The notes under the pieces are model-generated. The model saw nothing but the letters and a program-made list of their open reading frames with translations, ran no database searches and was not told the DNA's origin. Position numbers and translations under genes: made by a program. This document shows, piece after piece, positions 52,779 to 64,000 of a stretch of 64,000 bases of DNA; within the stretch, counting starts at the first letter, position 1; each line of letters begins with the position of its first letter. Source of the DNA: Streptomyces sp. NBC_01142 (GTDB lineage Bacteria; Actinomycetota; Actinomycetes; Streptomycetales; Streptomycetaceae); NCBI RefSeq assembly GCF_026341125.1, contig NZ_JAPEOR010000002.1:2113501-2177500 (forward strand), written 5' to 3'.

Positions 52779-54774
52779 GAGTCGTGTCCTCCCGGTCCGA
52801 AGAAACCTGCGCCGCGGAGTCGGCGTCGTACCGCTCCCCCGCGGAACGCGCCACCACCCGGGCACCACTGCCCGGAAGGGCCGCGGGATCCACCCCGGCC
52901 GGCGCCGAACGCGGCAGTGCGGGCAGCGGGGAGCGGTCCGTCATCGGCTGCGCGGGCACGGACGACAGCCGGCGTCCGCTCGCCTTCGGCCCGGCGGAGT
53001 CGGCGCGGTCCCGGCTCTGCCGCGAATCCTCCGGCTCCAGCGGAATCGGCGAACCGCGCAGCGGCTCGTCCGCCGTACGCGGCAGGGTCAGCCGGAACTG
53101 CGAACCACCGCCCGGCTCGCCCCACGCCTGCAGCCAGCCACCGTGCAGCCGGGCGTCCTCGACAGCGATGGACAGCCCCAGCCCCGTACCACCGGTGGTA
53201 CGGGCACGCGCCGGATCGGCCCGCCAGAATCGGTTGAACACCCGGGTCGCCTCGCCCGGCTTCAGACCCACCCCGTAGTCCCGCACGGCAACCGCCACAG
53301 CTCCGCCGGCCACAGCCATACGGACCACCACGTCCCGGCCCTCGCCGTGCTCGACAGCGTTGACGACCAGATTGCGCAGCACGCGCTCCACACGCCGGGC
53401 ATCGGCCTCCGCCACGACAGGCTGCTCGTCGCCGACCACCCGTATCCGGGTCCCCTTGCGCTCGGCCAGCGGCTCGGCACCGCCGATCACCCGCCGTACG
53501 ACCTCACGCAGGTCTATCGGCTCGGCCTCCAGCGCTGCCGCCCCGGCATCGAAGCGGCTGATCTCGAGCAGATCGGAGAGCAGCGACTCGAAGCGGTCGA
53601 GCTGATCCCCCAGGAGCTCGGCGGAGCGCGCCGTCACCGGGTCGAAGTCAATGCGTGCCTCATGGATGACGTCTGCGGCCATCCGTACGGTCGTCAGTGG
53701 CGTACGCAGCTCGTGCGAAACGTCCGAGACGAAGCGCCGCTGCATCCTGGAGAGCTCCTCCAGCTGCTGGATCTTGAGCTGGAGGTTCTGCGCCATCTTG
53801 TTGAAGGCCTCCCCCAGTCTGGCGATGTCGTCCTCGCCCGTGACCTTCATCCGCTCCTGGAGCCGGCCGGCGGAGAGCCGCTCGGCGATCCCCGCCGCCA
53901 TCCGCACCGGCGTGACGATCTGCCGCACCACCAGCCAGGCGATGGCCCCGAGCAGGACGACGACGAAGAGCCCGGCCGTGGCGAGGGTTCCCTTGACCAG
54001 GTTGAGCGACTGCTCCTCCTGTGCCAGCGGGAAAAGGTAGTAGAGCTCGTACGGATTGCCCTCGATGTCGTTCAGCCGCTTGCCGACGACCAGCCCGGGC
54101 TCCGGATCGTGCTCTTCGTTCGTGTACTCGATCCGGATGTAGGTCTCGAACGTCCCCGTCCCCTGGTCGACAGTCTCCCGCAGGGCCGGGGGGATGCTCG
54201 CGTGATCCACGCTGCCCGAGGTCCGGGGCCCGCGACTGGAACCGGCGCCCTCGGAGTGCGCGCTCAAGGCCACGACATTGAACGCACCCTGGCCACCACT
54301 GGCCAGCTGCTCCACAAGATCGGACCGCCACGAGCTCCCGGCAGTCCTGCCGTCCGTGGCAGCGCCGTCCTGCCCGCGGGGGCCGACCGGCGCGTTCGCC
54401 TTCTCCTGCGCCACCGCGAAGCCACCGGCCGCCTGGCTCTGGGCCGCTTTCCCCTTGGCATCGAGCAGACCGTTGCGCACCTGCCCGATGACGACAAGGC
54501 CGAGAAGCAGTACCACACCGAGCGACATCAGCAGCGTGCTCGCGACCACCCTGAGCTGGATGTTCCGCCGCCACAACCGCAGAGCGGGCAGCAGCGGACG
54601 GCGCACCCAGCGCATGACGAGCCGGGGTACCGGCCCAGCCGGCGCCCCGTCCTGGAGCAGCCGTCCACCCTGGAGCAGACGGCCGAATCGCGAGCGCTCC
54701 CGGCCCGGTCCGGCAGCCCGCCCCGTACGGACTCCCGGCTCTCCGGGCTTCGGAGCAACACTGCCTCGGGGCAT
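52768..54774 (-). CDS. mtrB: Sensor histidine kinase MtrB
   Basis: A 668-residue membrane kinase. After a basic N-terminal tail comes helix 1 (STLLMSLGVVLLLGLVVIG), an extracellular domain of about 200 residues, helix 2 (LFVVVLLGAIAWLVV), a HAMP segment, the H-box FVSDVSHELRTPL with its phospho-histidine, then a HATPase domain with N-box LRNLVVNAVEHG and GVGLKPGEATRVFNRFWR. ATG 54774 lies 1 nt beyond the mtrA stop (54776). An alternative start at 54807 would overlap mtrA. Pairs with MtrA and LpqB in one operon. MtrAB in Streptomyces controls development and antibiotic genes (known for the family). Confidence 0.94.
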   Translation of the reverse strand: MPRGSVAPKPGEPGVRTGRAAGPGRERSRFGRLLQGGRLLQDGAPAGPVPRLVMRWVRRPLLPALRLWRRNIQLRVVASTLLMSLGVVLLLGLVVIGQVRNGLLDAKGKAAQSQAAGGFAVAQEKANAPVGPRGQDGAATDGRTAGSSWRSDLVEQLASGGQGAFNVVALSAHSEGAGSSRGPRTSGSVDHASIPPALRETVDQGTGTFETYIRIEYTNEEHDPEPGLVVGKRLNDIEGNPYELYYLFPLAQEEQSLNLVKGTLATAGLFVVVLLGAIAWLVVRQIVTPVRMAAGIAERLSAGRLQERMKVTGEDDIARLGEAFNKMAQNLQLKIQQLEELSRMQRRFVSDVSHELRTPLTTVRMAADVIHEARIDFDPVTARSAELLGDQLDRFESLLSDLLEISRFDAGAAALEAEPIDLREVVRRVIGGAEPLAERKGTRIRVVGDEQPVVAEADARRVERVLRNLVVNAVEHGEGRDVVVRMAVAGGAVAVAVRDYGVGLKPGEATRVFNRFWRADPARARTTGGTGLGLSIAVEDARLHGGWLQAWGEPGGGSQFRLTLPRTADEPLRGSPIPLEPEDSRQSRDRADSAGPKASGRRLSSVPAQPMTDRSPLPALPRSAPAGVDPAALPGSGARVVARSAGERYDADSAAQVSSDREDTTRGR

Positions 54775-54775
54775 C

Positions 54776-55465
54776 TCAGCTCGGCCCGGCCTTGTAGCCG
54801 ACACCACGGACGGTCACCACGATCTCCGGGCGCTCCGGGTCCTTCTCGACCTTGGAGCGCAACCGCTGTACATGCACATTGACCAGCCGGGTGTCCGCAG
54901 CGTGCCGGTAGCCCCACACCTGCTCCAGCAGCACCTCACGGGTGAACACCTGCCAGGGCTTGCGGGCCAGCGCGACGAGCAGGTCGAACTCAAGCGGGGT
55001 CAGAGCGATCGACTGCCCTTCCCGCTTCACGGAGTGACCGGCCACGTCGATGACCAGATCTCCGATCGCCAGCTGCTCCGGCGCCGGTTCCTCAGACCTC
55101 CTCAGGCGCGCCCGGATCCGGGCGACCAGCTCCTTCGGCTTGAACGGCTTGACGATGTAGTCATCGGCCCCGGACTCCAGCCCGACCACCACATCCACGG
55201 TGTCGCTCTTGGCGGTGAGCATCACGATCGGCACGCCGGACTCGGCCCTGATCAGCCTGCAGACCTCGATGCCGTCCCGTCCGGGCAGCATGAGATCCAG
55301 CAGAACCAGATCCGGCTTGGCCTCCCGGAAAGCGGCAAGCGCCTTGTCGCCGTCCGCTACGAACGACGGCTCGAAACCCTCACCACGCAGCACAATCCCG
55401 AGCATCTCGGCCAGTGCGGTGTCGTCGTCGACGACAAGGACTCGTCCCTTCATAATCGACATCAT
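54776..55465 (-). CDS. mtrA: Response regulator MtrA
   Basis: A 229-residue OmpR-type regulator. The receiver has VLVVDDDTALAE, phospho-acceptor Asp57 in LVLLDLMLPG, ML-T-A-K-S and the GADDYIVKPF lysine. The winged-helix DNA-binding domain follows (LTPLEFDLLVALARKPWQV, then VNVHVQRLRSKVE and VRGVGYKAG). The start is MMSIMKGRV at 55465, or the ATG of MKGRV at 55453. It follows mtnA by 4 nt and precedes mtrB by 1 nt. MtrA is an essential or developmentally important regulator in actinobacteria. Confidence 0.96.
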   Translation of the reverse strand: MMSIMKGRVLVVDDDTALAEMLGIVLRGEGFEPSFVADGDKALAAFREAKPDLVLLDLMLPGRDGIEVCRLIRAESGVPIVMLTAKSDTVDVVVGLESGADDYIVKPFKPKELVARIRARLRRSEEPAPEQLAIGDLVIDVAGHSVKREGQSIALTPLEFDLLVALARKPWQVFTREVLLEQVWGYRHAADTRLVNVHVQRLRSKVEKDPERPEIVVTVRGVGYKAGPS

Positions 55466-55469
55466 CCCA

Positions 55470-56618
55470 TTAGCTAATCGTTACCTGGCGTGACCTGGCA
55501 CACAGCTCTGCTATTCCTCCCCCGGTGACCGGGGACAACGCACCCTCCTCAGTGACGATCGCCGTCACCAGATCTGGGGGCGTGACATCAAATGCCGGGT
55601 TGTACGCCTGCGTTCCCAGCGGCGCCACCGACAGCCCGCCGCCTGCTCCCGCTCCGGCGCCCGTCAACTGCGGAGATGTGACCTCCGTCACTTCCTGTCC
55701 GGACCTCTGTTCCACTTCGATCGATGCCCCGTCCGGCGTGTTCAGGTCCACCGTCGTCGTCGGCGCGACCACGATAAAAGGCACATGGTGGTACTTCGCC
55801 AGCACCGCGAGCGGGTAACTCCCCACCTTGTTCGCCACCGATCCGTCGGCCGCTATCCGGTCTGCCCCGATGAGTACGGCATCCACCTCTCCCGCCGCGA
55901 AGAGCGACCCCGCAGCATTGTCCGTAAGCAGTGTGTACGGCATCCCGCTGCGCGCCGCCTCATAAGCGGTCAGCCGGGCGCCCTGCAGCAGTGGCCTCGT
56001 CTCGTCCACCCACAGCCGCCGCAGCCGGCCCGCCCGGTGCGCCGAGAGCGCCACGGCGAACGCGGTGCCCTCGCCACCGGAGACAAGCGCCCCGGTGTTG
56101 CAGTGGGTCAGGATCCGGTGTCCGCCGCCCGGCAGCAGCTCGTCCAGGAGCGCGAGCCCATGACCAGCCATCCGGGCACTGGCCTCGGCATCCTCCCGGT
56201 GCAGTTCCCTGGCCGCTGTGAGCGTCGCCTGGGCAGCCTGCCCGGCATCTGCCCCCTTGTCCACTGCCTCCCGGTACACGGCCGCCGCCCGCCGCACTCC
56301 GTACCCCAGATTCACGGCGGTGGGCCGCGCACCCTCCAGCAGAGCCGCCGCCTCGTCGACATCGAATCCCCGCGCAGCCGCGAGTGCCACACCATACGCA
56401 CCGGCGATGCCCAGCAGCGGCGCTCCCCGCACAGCGAGTGCCTGAATCGCCTGCACCAGGGCAGGCACATCGGTACAGACCAGCTCGACCTCCTCAGCAG
56501 GCAGGCGGGTCTGGTCGAGCAGCACCAGCACGGGGCCTTCCGGGGGCTCGTCCCAGCGCAGCGACGGAAGCATGGGCGGCTCGGTGCGGACGCGGTTTTG
56601 TGCGTACTGATCAGCCAT
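55470..56618 (-). CDS. mtnA: S-methyl-5-thioribose-1-phosphate isomerase
   Basis: A 382-residue enzyme of the methionine salvage pathway, converting 5-methylthioribose-1-phosphate to the ribulose form. It belongs to the eIF2B-alpha/beta/delta-like family. Visible motifs are ALAVRGAPLLGIAGAYGVAL, the catalytic cysteine in THCNTGALVSGG, the aspartate in LIGADRIAADGSVANKVG and the end TGGGIAELCAR. ATG 56618 is chosen by homology, since a frame open to 56987 is not MtnA-like. First gene of the mtnA-mtrA-mtrB-lpqB row, divergent from the gene at 56786. Confidence 0.95.
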   Translation of the reverse strand: MADQYAQNRVRTEPPMLPSLRWDEPPEGPVLVLLDQTRLPAEEVELVCTDVPALVQAIQALAVRGAPLLGIAGAYGVALAAARGFDVDEAAALLEGARPTAVNLGYGVRRAAAVYREAVDKGADAGQAAQATLTAARELHREDAEASARMAGHGLALLDELLPGGGHRILTHCNTGALVSGGEGTAFAVALSAHRAGRLRRLWVDETRPLLQGARLTAYEAARSGMPYTLLTDNAAGSLFAAGEVDAVLIGADRIAADGSVANKVGSYPLAVLAKYHHVPFIVVAPTTTVDLNTPDGASIEVEQRSGQEVTEVTSPQLTGAGAGAGGGLSVAPLGTQAYNPAFDVTPPDLVTAIVTEEGALSPVTGGGIAELCARSRQVTIS

Positions 56619-56785
56619 CCGCCCAGTCTGCCCGGTGAGGCACCGACAATGAAGCCGCGAAGGAGAGACGGGCCCCGGCCCACCGGGGGGCAACGCGTGG
56701 CACGATGGCTGCCAACCAGCCGCCGTGACGGGCGGAAGGGCACCGTGAACGCGCCGGCTCGCCGAGCCGGCCCCGCGACCATTCC

Positions 56786-58030
56786 ATGAGGTGGACGACC
56801 GTGAACGACACTCCGGGCTGGGCCTCGCCCGGATCTGCTCCCTCCGACGGGCAGGACGCCGGCGTGCCCCGTCCCGCCGAGCCCGTCCAGGAGAGTGGCC
56901 CCGCCTCGAAGTGGTCCACGGATCAGCCGCCCCCGGGACAGTGGTCCGCGCCGACCAGCCCCGGTGCGCGCCGCCCCGTACCACCACAGCCTCCCGCCCC
57001 CGGCTGGGGTGGCGGTCAGCCGCGCGGCAGCTGGGGTCAACCGCCGGCGGCCAAGCCCGGCGTCATCCCGCTGCGCCCCCTCGGCGTCGGCGAGATCCTC
57101 GATGGCGCGGTGTCGACACTGCGCGCTCACTGGCGCACGGTGCTGGGCGTCACGATCACCGTCTCCGTGATCTCCCAGATCGGCAGCATCCTCGTCGAGC
57201 GCTATCTCCTCCCGGAGCCGCCCGAGGTCGACCCGAACGCGAGCCGTTCGGAAGCGCTGAGCCAGTCCTTGGAGTCGCTCCAGTCCAGCCTCCTTGCCAT
57301 GGGCCCGGCCCTGATCATCACGCTGATCGGCACACTCGTCACCACGGCGCTCCTCACCGTGGTGATCAGCCGGTCGGTGCTCGGCCGACCGGTGACGCTC
57401 GCCGATGCCTGGCAGGAAGCCCGGCCCCGCCTTCCTCAACTGCTGGGCCTGACCCTGCTGGTGCCCCTCATGAGCGCGGCCATCATGACCGTGGGCATCC
57501 TCCCGGGCCTGCTGCTGGGCTCCCGTGCGGGAATCGCTCTCGCCGTTCTCGGAGGCTTGGCCGCCTGCGGCGTCATCCTCTGGCTGATGATCCGCTTCGC
57601 CCTCGCCTCGCCCGCACTGATGCTGGAGCGCCAAGGCGTCATCCAGTCCTTGCGCCGCTCCGCCAAACTCGTCCGGGGCGCCTGGTGGCGAACCTTCGGC
57701 ATCATGGCGCTCACGGTGCTGCTGACGCTGCTCGTGTCGATGATCATCGCAGTGCCCTTCACCCTGATCGCCTTCGCGGTGGACGGCAGCGGAATCCGGG
57801 ACCTGTTCTCCGGGGCCAACCCGGACTTCGGCTGGCCTTTCCTGATCATCACCGGCATCGGCTCGGTGATCGCGTCCTCCATCACCTACCCGATCTCCGC
57901 GGGCGTGACCGTCCTCCTCTACGTGGACCAGCGCATCCGCCGCGAGGCCCTCGACCTCGACCTCGCAAGAGCTGCAGGCGTTCCCGGCTACGGCTCCGCG
58001 CCTCCGGGCAACGACTCCTTCAGGAGCTGA
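56786..58030 (+). CDS. Pro-rich multi-spanning membrane protein (GPDPase_memb-like)
   Basis: A 414-residue protein. The first 90 residues are Pro/Gly/Gln-rich and cytosolic. The rest has about six helices, with IPLRPLGVGEILDGAVSTLRAHWRTVLG before the first, and GILPGLLLG and LASPALMLERQGVIQSLRRSAKLVRG later. That arrangement resembles the membrane domain of glycerophosphodiesterases and related DUF proteins. Function unknown. First gene of an operon with DUF4129, DUF4350, MoxR and DUF58 proteins, all in one direction. The start is ATG 56786 or GTG 56801. Confidence 0.75.
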   Translation: MRWTTVNDTPGWASPGSAPSDGQDAGVPRPAEPVQESGPASKWSTDQPPPGQWSAPTSPGARRPVPPQPPAPGWGGGQPRGSWGQPPAAKPGVIPLRPLGVGEILDGAVSTLRAHWRTVLGVTITVSVISQIGSILVERYLLPEPPEVDPNASRSEALSQSLESLQSSLLAMGPALIITLIGTLVTTALLTVVISRSVLGRPVTLADAWQEARPRLPQLLGLTLLVPLMSAAIMTVGILPGLLLGSRAGIALAVLGGLAACGVILWLMIRFALASPALMLERQGVIQSLRRSAKLVRGAWWRTFGIMALTVLLTLLVSMIIAVPFTLIAFAVDGSGIRDLFSGANPDFGWPFLIITGIGSVIASSITYPISAGVTVLLYVDQRIRREALDLDLARAAGVPGYGSAPPGNDSFRS

Positions 58031-58034
58031 TGCG

Positions 58035-58724
58035 GTGTCCACCACGGGGGGTGCAACGACAGCGCGGCTACTGACCCGCACAAGGAACGACGTACCGGTG
58101 GACACTCCCCGCGTCCCCGCCCGAGAGGCGGCGGAGCGAGAACTGTCCAAGCCGATGTACCACGAGAACGACCCGAACCTCCTCCAGCGCGGGCTCAACC
58201 GCTTCTGGGACTGGATCGGCAACCTCTTCGACGCCACGTCCGGCGCCGCCCCCGGCGGACCGCTCGGACTGCTCGTCATCTTCCTGGTCGTCATAGCCCT
58301 GGCCGCCGCCCTCTGGTGGCGTCTCGGCATACCCCAGCGCACCGCCGGCTCCGCGGACTCCCTCTTCGACGACAGCCCCCGTAGCGCATCCGAGCACCGC
58401 TCCGCCGCCGAGGCGCACGCCGACGCCGGACGCTGGAACCAAGCCGTCCAGGAACGGATGCGGGCAATCGTCCGCTCCTTGGAGGAACGAGCCCTGCTCG
58501 ACCCGCGCCCCGGCCGCACCGCCGACGAGGCAGCTGCCGAGGCAGGCCGCTCCCTCCCCGACCACGCCGACGGACTCCGCGCCTCCGCCCTGGAGTTCGA
58601 CGACGTCACATACGGCGGCCGCACGGCCGACCGAGGGGCGTATCGACGTCTGCGCGATCTGGATACGGAGCTCGAGCGCACCAAGCCCCTGCTGAGCGAC
58701 GCCGTCCCAGGAGCAGCCGAATGA
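58035..58724 (+). CDS. DUF4129-family membrane protein
   Basis: A 229-residue protein from GTG 58035, 4 nt after the previous stop. One helix (GLLVIFLVVIALAAALWWRLG) is followed by a C-terminal domain with AEAHADAGRWNQAVQERMRAIVRSLEERALLD, PGRTADEAAAEAG and FDDVTYGGRTADRGAYRRL. This is the DUF4129 pattern often found with MoxR and DUF58 genes. The next gene starts inside its stop (ATGA). Confidence 0.85.
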   Translation: MSTTGGATTARLLTRTRNDVPVDTPRVPAREAAERELSKPMYHENDPNLLQRGLNRFWDWIGNLFDATSGAAPGGPLGLLVIFLVVIALAAALWWRLGIPQRTAGSADSLFDDSPRSASEHRSAAEAHADAGRWNQAVQERMRAIVRSLEERALLDPRPGRTADEAAAEAGRSLPDHADGLRASALEFDDVTYGGRTADRGAYRRLRDLDTELERTKPLLSDAVPGAAE

Positions 58725-59928
58725 CCGGGCCCTCCCTCAGCACCACATCCATGTCCCCCACCACCCGCCAGGTGTGGACACGTACGCGCGGCCTGCTCCT
58801 CGCCCTCGTCATCCTCGTTGCCGCCGGGATCACCATGGCCGCCATGCGCTCCGGGGACGAGCACGGACGCCTCGACCCACGCTCCGCCGACCAGTACGGC
58901 AGCCGCGCCGTCGCCGAACTCCTCAAGGACCGCGGCGTCACCACCCGCGTGGTCACCACGCTCGACGAGGCCACCACCGCGGCCGGCCCCGATACCACCC
59001 TTCTCATCACCGCCCCCGATCTGCTGACGGACCACCAGCAACGGATCCTCCGCAACGCGACCGCCACGTCCGGCGGCCGTACGGTTCTCCTCTCCGCCGG
59101 ACCTGCGTCCATCGGCACACTGGCCCCGGGCGTCCGCGCCGAAGTCCCCGCCCCGGTCGCGGCGCGTACCCCCCAGTGCTCCCTCCCCGCCGCCCGCACC
59201 GCCGGCAACGCCGACCTCGGCGGTGAGCGGTACACCACCGACACGCCCGGTGCCGACAACTGCTACCCGAGCGATGGCCCGGCCACCCTGCTCAGGATCG
59301 ACGGCTTCGACAACGGCGACACCGTCCTGCTCGGCTCTCCCGACATCCTCTACAACCACCGTCTGGACAAGCACGGCAACGCCTCCCTCGCGCTGCAACT
59401 CCTCGGTTCCCGCCCCGATCTGGTCTGGTACCTCCCTTCACTCAGCGATGACTCCGCCTCCGCCTCCGAGGGAGGCACCGGTGGCGACAGCGAAAGTGAC
59501 AGCAACTTCCTCGATCTGATCCCCGCCGGCTGGCTCTGGGGGACACTCCAACTCGCCCTCGCGGCCGCCCTCGCCGCCATCTGGCGCGCCCGTCGGCTGG
59601 GCCCCCTCGTCACCGAGCGGCTCCCCGTGGCCATCCGCGCCTCCGAGTCCACCGAGGGCCGCGCCCGCCTCTACCGCAATGTGAACGCCCGCGACCGCGC
59701 AGCCGGGGCCCTTCGCTCGGCTACCCGCACCCGTCTCGCCCCGCTCCTCGGCGTCCCCCCGGTCGACGCGCACTCTCCCGAAACGCTGCTCGCGGCGATC
59801 TCGACCCATCTCCCCACCGGTGACCGGGATCTGACGGCTCTGCTCTTCGGCCCCGCTCCGAGCGATGACACCGCTCTCATCCACCTCGCAGACCAACTCG
59901 ACGCCCTCGAAAGAGAGGTACGCACTTC

Positions 59929-59932
<4 letters not shown>
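58721..59932 (+). CDS. DUF4350-family membrane protein
   Basis: A 403-residue protein. An N-terminal helix (LLLALVILVAAGITMAAM) is followed by an external domain (SADQYGSRAVAELLKDRGVTT, TLLITAPDLL) and a second helix near residue 270 (LWGTLQLALAAALAAIWRA), then a cytosolic tail with RARRLGPLVTERLPVAIRASES. DUF4350 proteins are typical members of the MoxR/DUF58/DUF4129 gene row. It overlaps the flanking genes by ATGA at both ends, so all are translationally coupled. Confidence 0.88.
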
Positions 59933-60912
<980 letters not shown>

Positions 60913-60923
60913 GGCAATCACCC

Positions 60924-62234
60924 ATGGCCCTCACCGGACGAACCGCGCTCCTCGCCGCTCTCGGCTCACTCCCCGTGGGCATCTTTGCCCCGAGCTGGAC
61001 CGGGATGCTCGCGGTGAATGCGCCTCTGTCACTGGCAATCCTGTGCGACTACGCACTCGCCGCGCCAGTGCGAACGCTGCGATTCACCCGAAGCGGTGAT
61101 ACATCAGTTCGATTGGGTGACACTGCGGATGTCCAGCTCACTGTCACCAACCCCGCCGGCCGCCTCCTGCGCGCCCAGCTTCGCGACGCCTGGCCGCCCA
61201 GCAGCTGGGTCACCGGATCCGAACAGGCCGCTTCCCGGCACAAGGTGACCGTTCCGCCCGGCGAGCGCCGAAGGCTCACCACGACTCTGCGCCCGACACG
61301 CCGCGGCGACCCGCAGGCGGACCGCATCACCGTCCGCTCCTTCGGTCCCCTGGGCCTGGCTGCCCGCCAGGGCAATCACAAGGTTCCCTGGACCGTCCGG
61401 GTCCTGCCGCCCTTCGCCAGCCGCAAACACCTGCCCTCCAGGCTGGCACGGCTGCGCGAACTCGACGGCCGTACCAGCGTGCTGATCCGCGGGCAGGGCA
61501 CCGAGTTCGACAGCCTCCGCGACTACGTCCCAGGCGACGACACCCGCTCCATCGACTGGCGCGCCACCGCCCGGCAGAACACGGTCGCCGTACGTACCTG
61601 GCGCCCCGAACGCGACCGTCACATCCTCATCGTGCTCGACACCGGCCGCACCTCAGCCGGCCGAGTCGGTGACATCCCGCGCCTGGACGCTGCCATGGAT
61701 GCCGCATTGCTCCTCAGCGCGCTGGCGTCCCGCGCGGGTGACCGCATCGGCATGCTGGCCTACGACCGCCGCATCCGCGCCCAGGTCCGAGGTCGCTCGG
61801 CCGGCGAGATCCTGCCTGCCCTGGTCAACGCGTTCGCTCCGCTCGAGCCCGAGCTGGTGGAGACCGACGCCCGCGGCCTCAGCGCCGCCGCTCTGCAGAG
61901 TGCCCCGCGCCGCTCCCTCCTTGTGCTGCTCACAAGCCTCGACGCCGCGCCCATCGAAGAGGGGCTGCTCCCCGTTCTCCCTCAGCTCACACAACGCCAT
62001 ACCGTGCTGGTGGCTTCGGTAGCAGATCCCCACGTCGAGCAGATGTCGCGTACCCGTGGCTCCATCGAAGCCGTCTACGACGCGGCAGCCGCTACCCAAG
62101 CCAAGGCTCAGCGCCGCCGCACGGCAGAGCACCTCCACCGCCACGGCGTCACAGTCGTCGACGCCACGCCTGACAACCTTGCCCCTGCTCTTGCAGATGC
62201 CTATCTCGCTCTCAAAGCCGCAGGCCGCCTCTGA
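60924..62234 (+). CDS. DUF58 (VWA-like) protein
   Basis: A 436-residue protein with an N-terminal pair of hydrophobic segments (ALLAALGSLPVGIFAPSW, LSLAILCDYALAAPV), a beta-rich middle and the DUF58 core FDSLRDYVPGDDTRSIDWRA, followed by a VWA-like part (HILIVLDTGRTSAG and LDAAMDAALLLSALAS). It is the usual partner of MoxR. The final gene of the operon, it converges on the rRNA operon terminator 54 nt later. Cellular role unknown, possibly envelope-associated assembly. Confidence 0.9.
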   Translation: MALTGRTALLAALGSLPVGIFAPSWTGMLAVNAPLSLAILCDYALAAPVRTLRFTRSGDTSVRLGDTADVQLTVTNPAGRLLRAQLRDAWPPSSWVTGSEQAASRHKVTVPPGERRRLTTTLRPTRRGDPQADRITVRSFGPLGLAARQGNHKVPWTVRVLPPFASRKHLPSRLARLRELDGRTSVLIRGQGTEFDSLRDYVPGDDTRSIDWRATARQNTVAVRTWRPERDRHILIVLDTGRTSAGRVGDIPRLDAAMDAALLLSALASRAGDRIGMLAYDRRIRAQVRGRSAGEILPALVNAFAPLEPELVETDARGLSAAALQSAPRRSLLVLLTSLDAAPIEEGLLPVLPQLTQRHTVLVASVADPHVEQMSRTRGSIEAVYDAAAATQAKAQRRRTAEHLHRHGVTVVDATPDNLAPALADAYLALKAAGRL

Positions 62235-62288
62235 ATGCGGACGACCACTCCCCGTCGAGGAAAGGCCCCGGTCCTCAACGCAAAAATG

Positions 62289-62322
62289 CCTCAACCCCCG
62301 GACCAAAGTCCGGGGGTTGAGG
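62289..62322 (-). terminator. rRNA operon terminator
   Basis: Perfect 15-bp stem (62289-62303 and 62308-62322) with a 4-nt loop. In the minus direction it is followed by CATTTTTG, so it has a U-run and is intrinsic. It lies just past the 5S gene and also faces the DUF58 gene end. Confidence 0.93.
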
Positions 62323-62331
62323 CTAAAAATT

Positions 62332-62450
62332 GTTCGGCGGCGTCCTACTCTCCCACAGGGTCCCCCCTGCAGTACCATCGGCGCTGAAAGGCTTAGCTTC
62401 CGGGTTCGGAATGTAACCGGGCGTTTCCCTAACGCAATGACCACCGAAAC
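62332..62450 (-). rRNA. rrf: 5S ribosomal RNA
   Basis: About 119 nt on the minus strand, from GTTTCGGTGGTC at 62450 to CGCCGCCGAAC near 62332. The ends pair, and the ACCGGAAGC-type loop and GATGGTACTGC region typical of bacterial 5S are visible in between. It follows 23S by about 77 nt. Confidence 0.95.
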
Positions 62451-62527
62451 TCTATGAAATTCTGACCGGAGCAACAGCTACAAATACGGTCGTTACTTCA
62501 GAACTGACACAGTGGACGCGAGCAACT

Positions 62528-64000
<1,473 letters not shown>

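Noticed and set aside
54774..54807. MtrB start at 54807
   Set aside because: Would overlap mtrA by 32 nt; ATG 54774 gives a natural 1-nt gap.

Overview
The window looks like a chromosomal segment of a Streptomyces or very close relative. Supporting signs are high G+C with strong third-position GC bias, frequent GTG starts, ATGA-coupled operons, a 23S rRNA with an actinobacterial-type insertion, and a gene order that from memory matches the S. coelicolor region from ftsX (about SCO2968) to just past mtnA (about SCO3014). No database was searched. All names rest on reading motifs and recalled synteny.

Layout. 1-7240: the cell-division pair ftsE/ftsX (ftsX runs off the left edge), a small zinc-ribbon/membrane gene, a sortase-type (LAETG) surface protein, prfB, and two Ser/Thr kinases (pkaB, pkaA). 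7241-14852: a long regulatory gap, an FHA plus FtsK/SpoIIIE-type ATPase, and a sugar ABC importer operon (binding protein and two permeases, no ATPase gene). 15006-32004: a cell-surface glycan island with three GT2/TagF-like fusion proteins, a GT2-methyltransferase fusion, an EmrE-like small membrane protein, an RmlA-type nucleotidyltransferase, three GT-C-like membrane proteins and a TagH-like ABC ATPase. In the island a deletion scar joins the remains of a tetR gene to the decapitated ABC gene. 32058-38079: a soluble Ser/Thr kinase and the giant NAD-dependent glutamate dehydrogenase. 38392-39856: an IS110-family insertion sequence with a probable bridge-RNA region, sitting between gdh and a PfpI/DJ-1 gene.

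40012-50852: conserved housekeeping and stress genes, namely a PfpI-like protein, a HAD phosphatase, two small actinobacterial proteins, secA, a GNAT acetyltransferase, a YcaQ/AlkX-type glycosylase, an orphan NarL-type response regulator, hibernation factor hpf (with a candidate leader ORF) and a ComF-like protein. 50931-56618: the mtnA-mtrA-mtrB-lpqB operon, a cell-envelope two-component system with its lipoprotein partner. 56786-62234: an oppositely oriented operon of a membrane protein, DUF4129, DUF4350, MoxR AAA+ ATPase and DUF58 protein. 62289-64000: the 3' end of an rRNA operon on the minus strand (terminator, 5S, most of the 3' half of 23S).

How it fits together. Much of the window concerns the envelope: division (FtsEX), envelope signalling (PkaA/B, MtrAB-LpqB), secretion (SecA), sortase anchoring, and an anionic-glycan or glycosylation island. 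The most interesting items are the tetR/tagH deletion scar, the three GT2-TagF fusions, the 42-bp duplication of the prfB 3' end, a sugar permease with a large inserted domain, the in-frame tandem repeat inside the FHA-FtsK ATPase, the leader ORF before hpf, and the IS110 left end.
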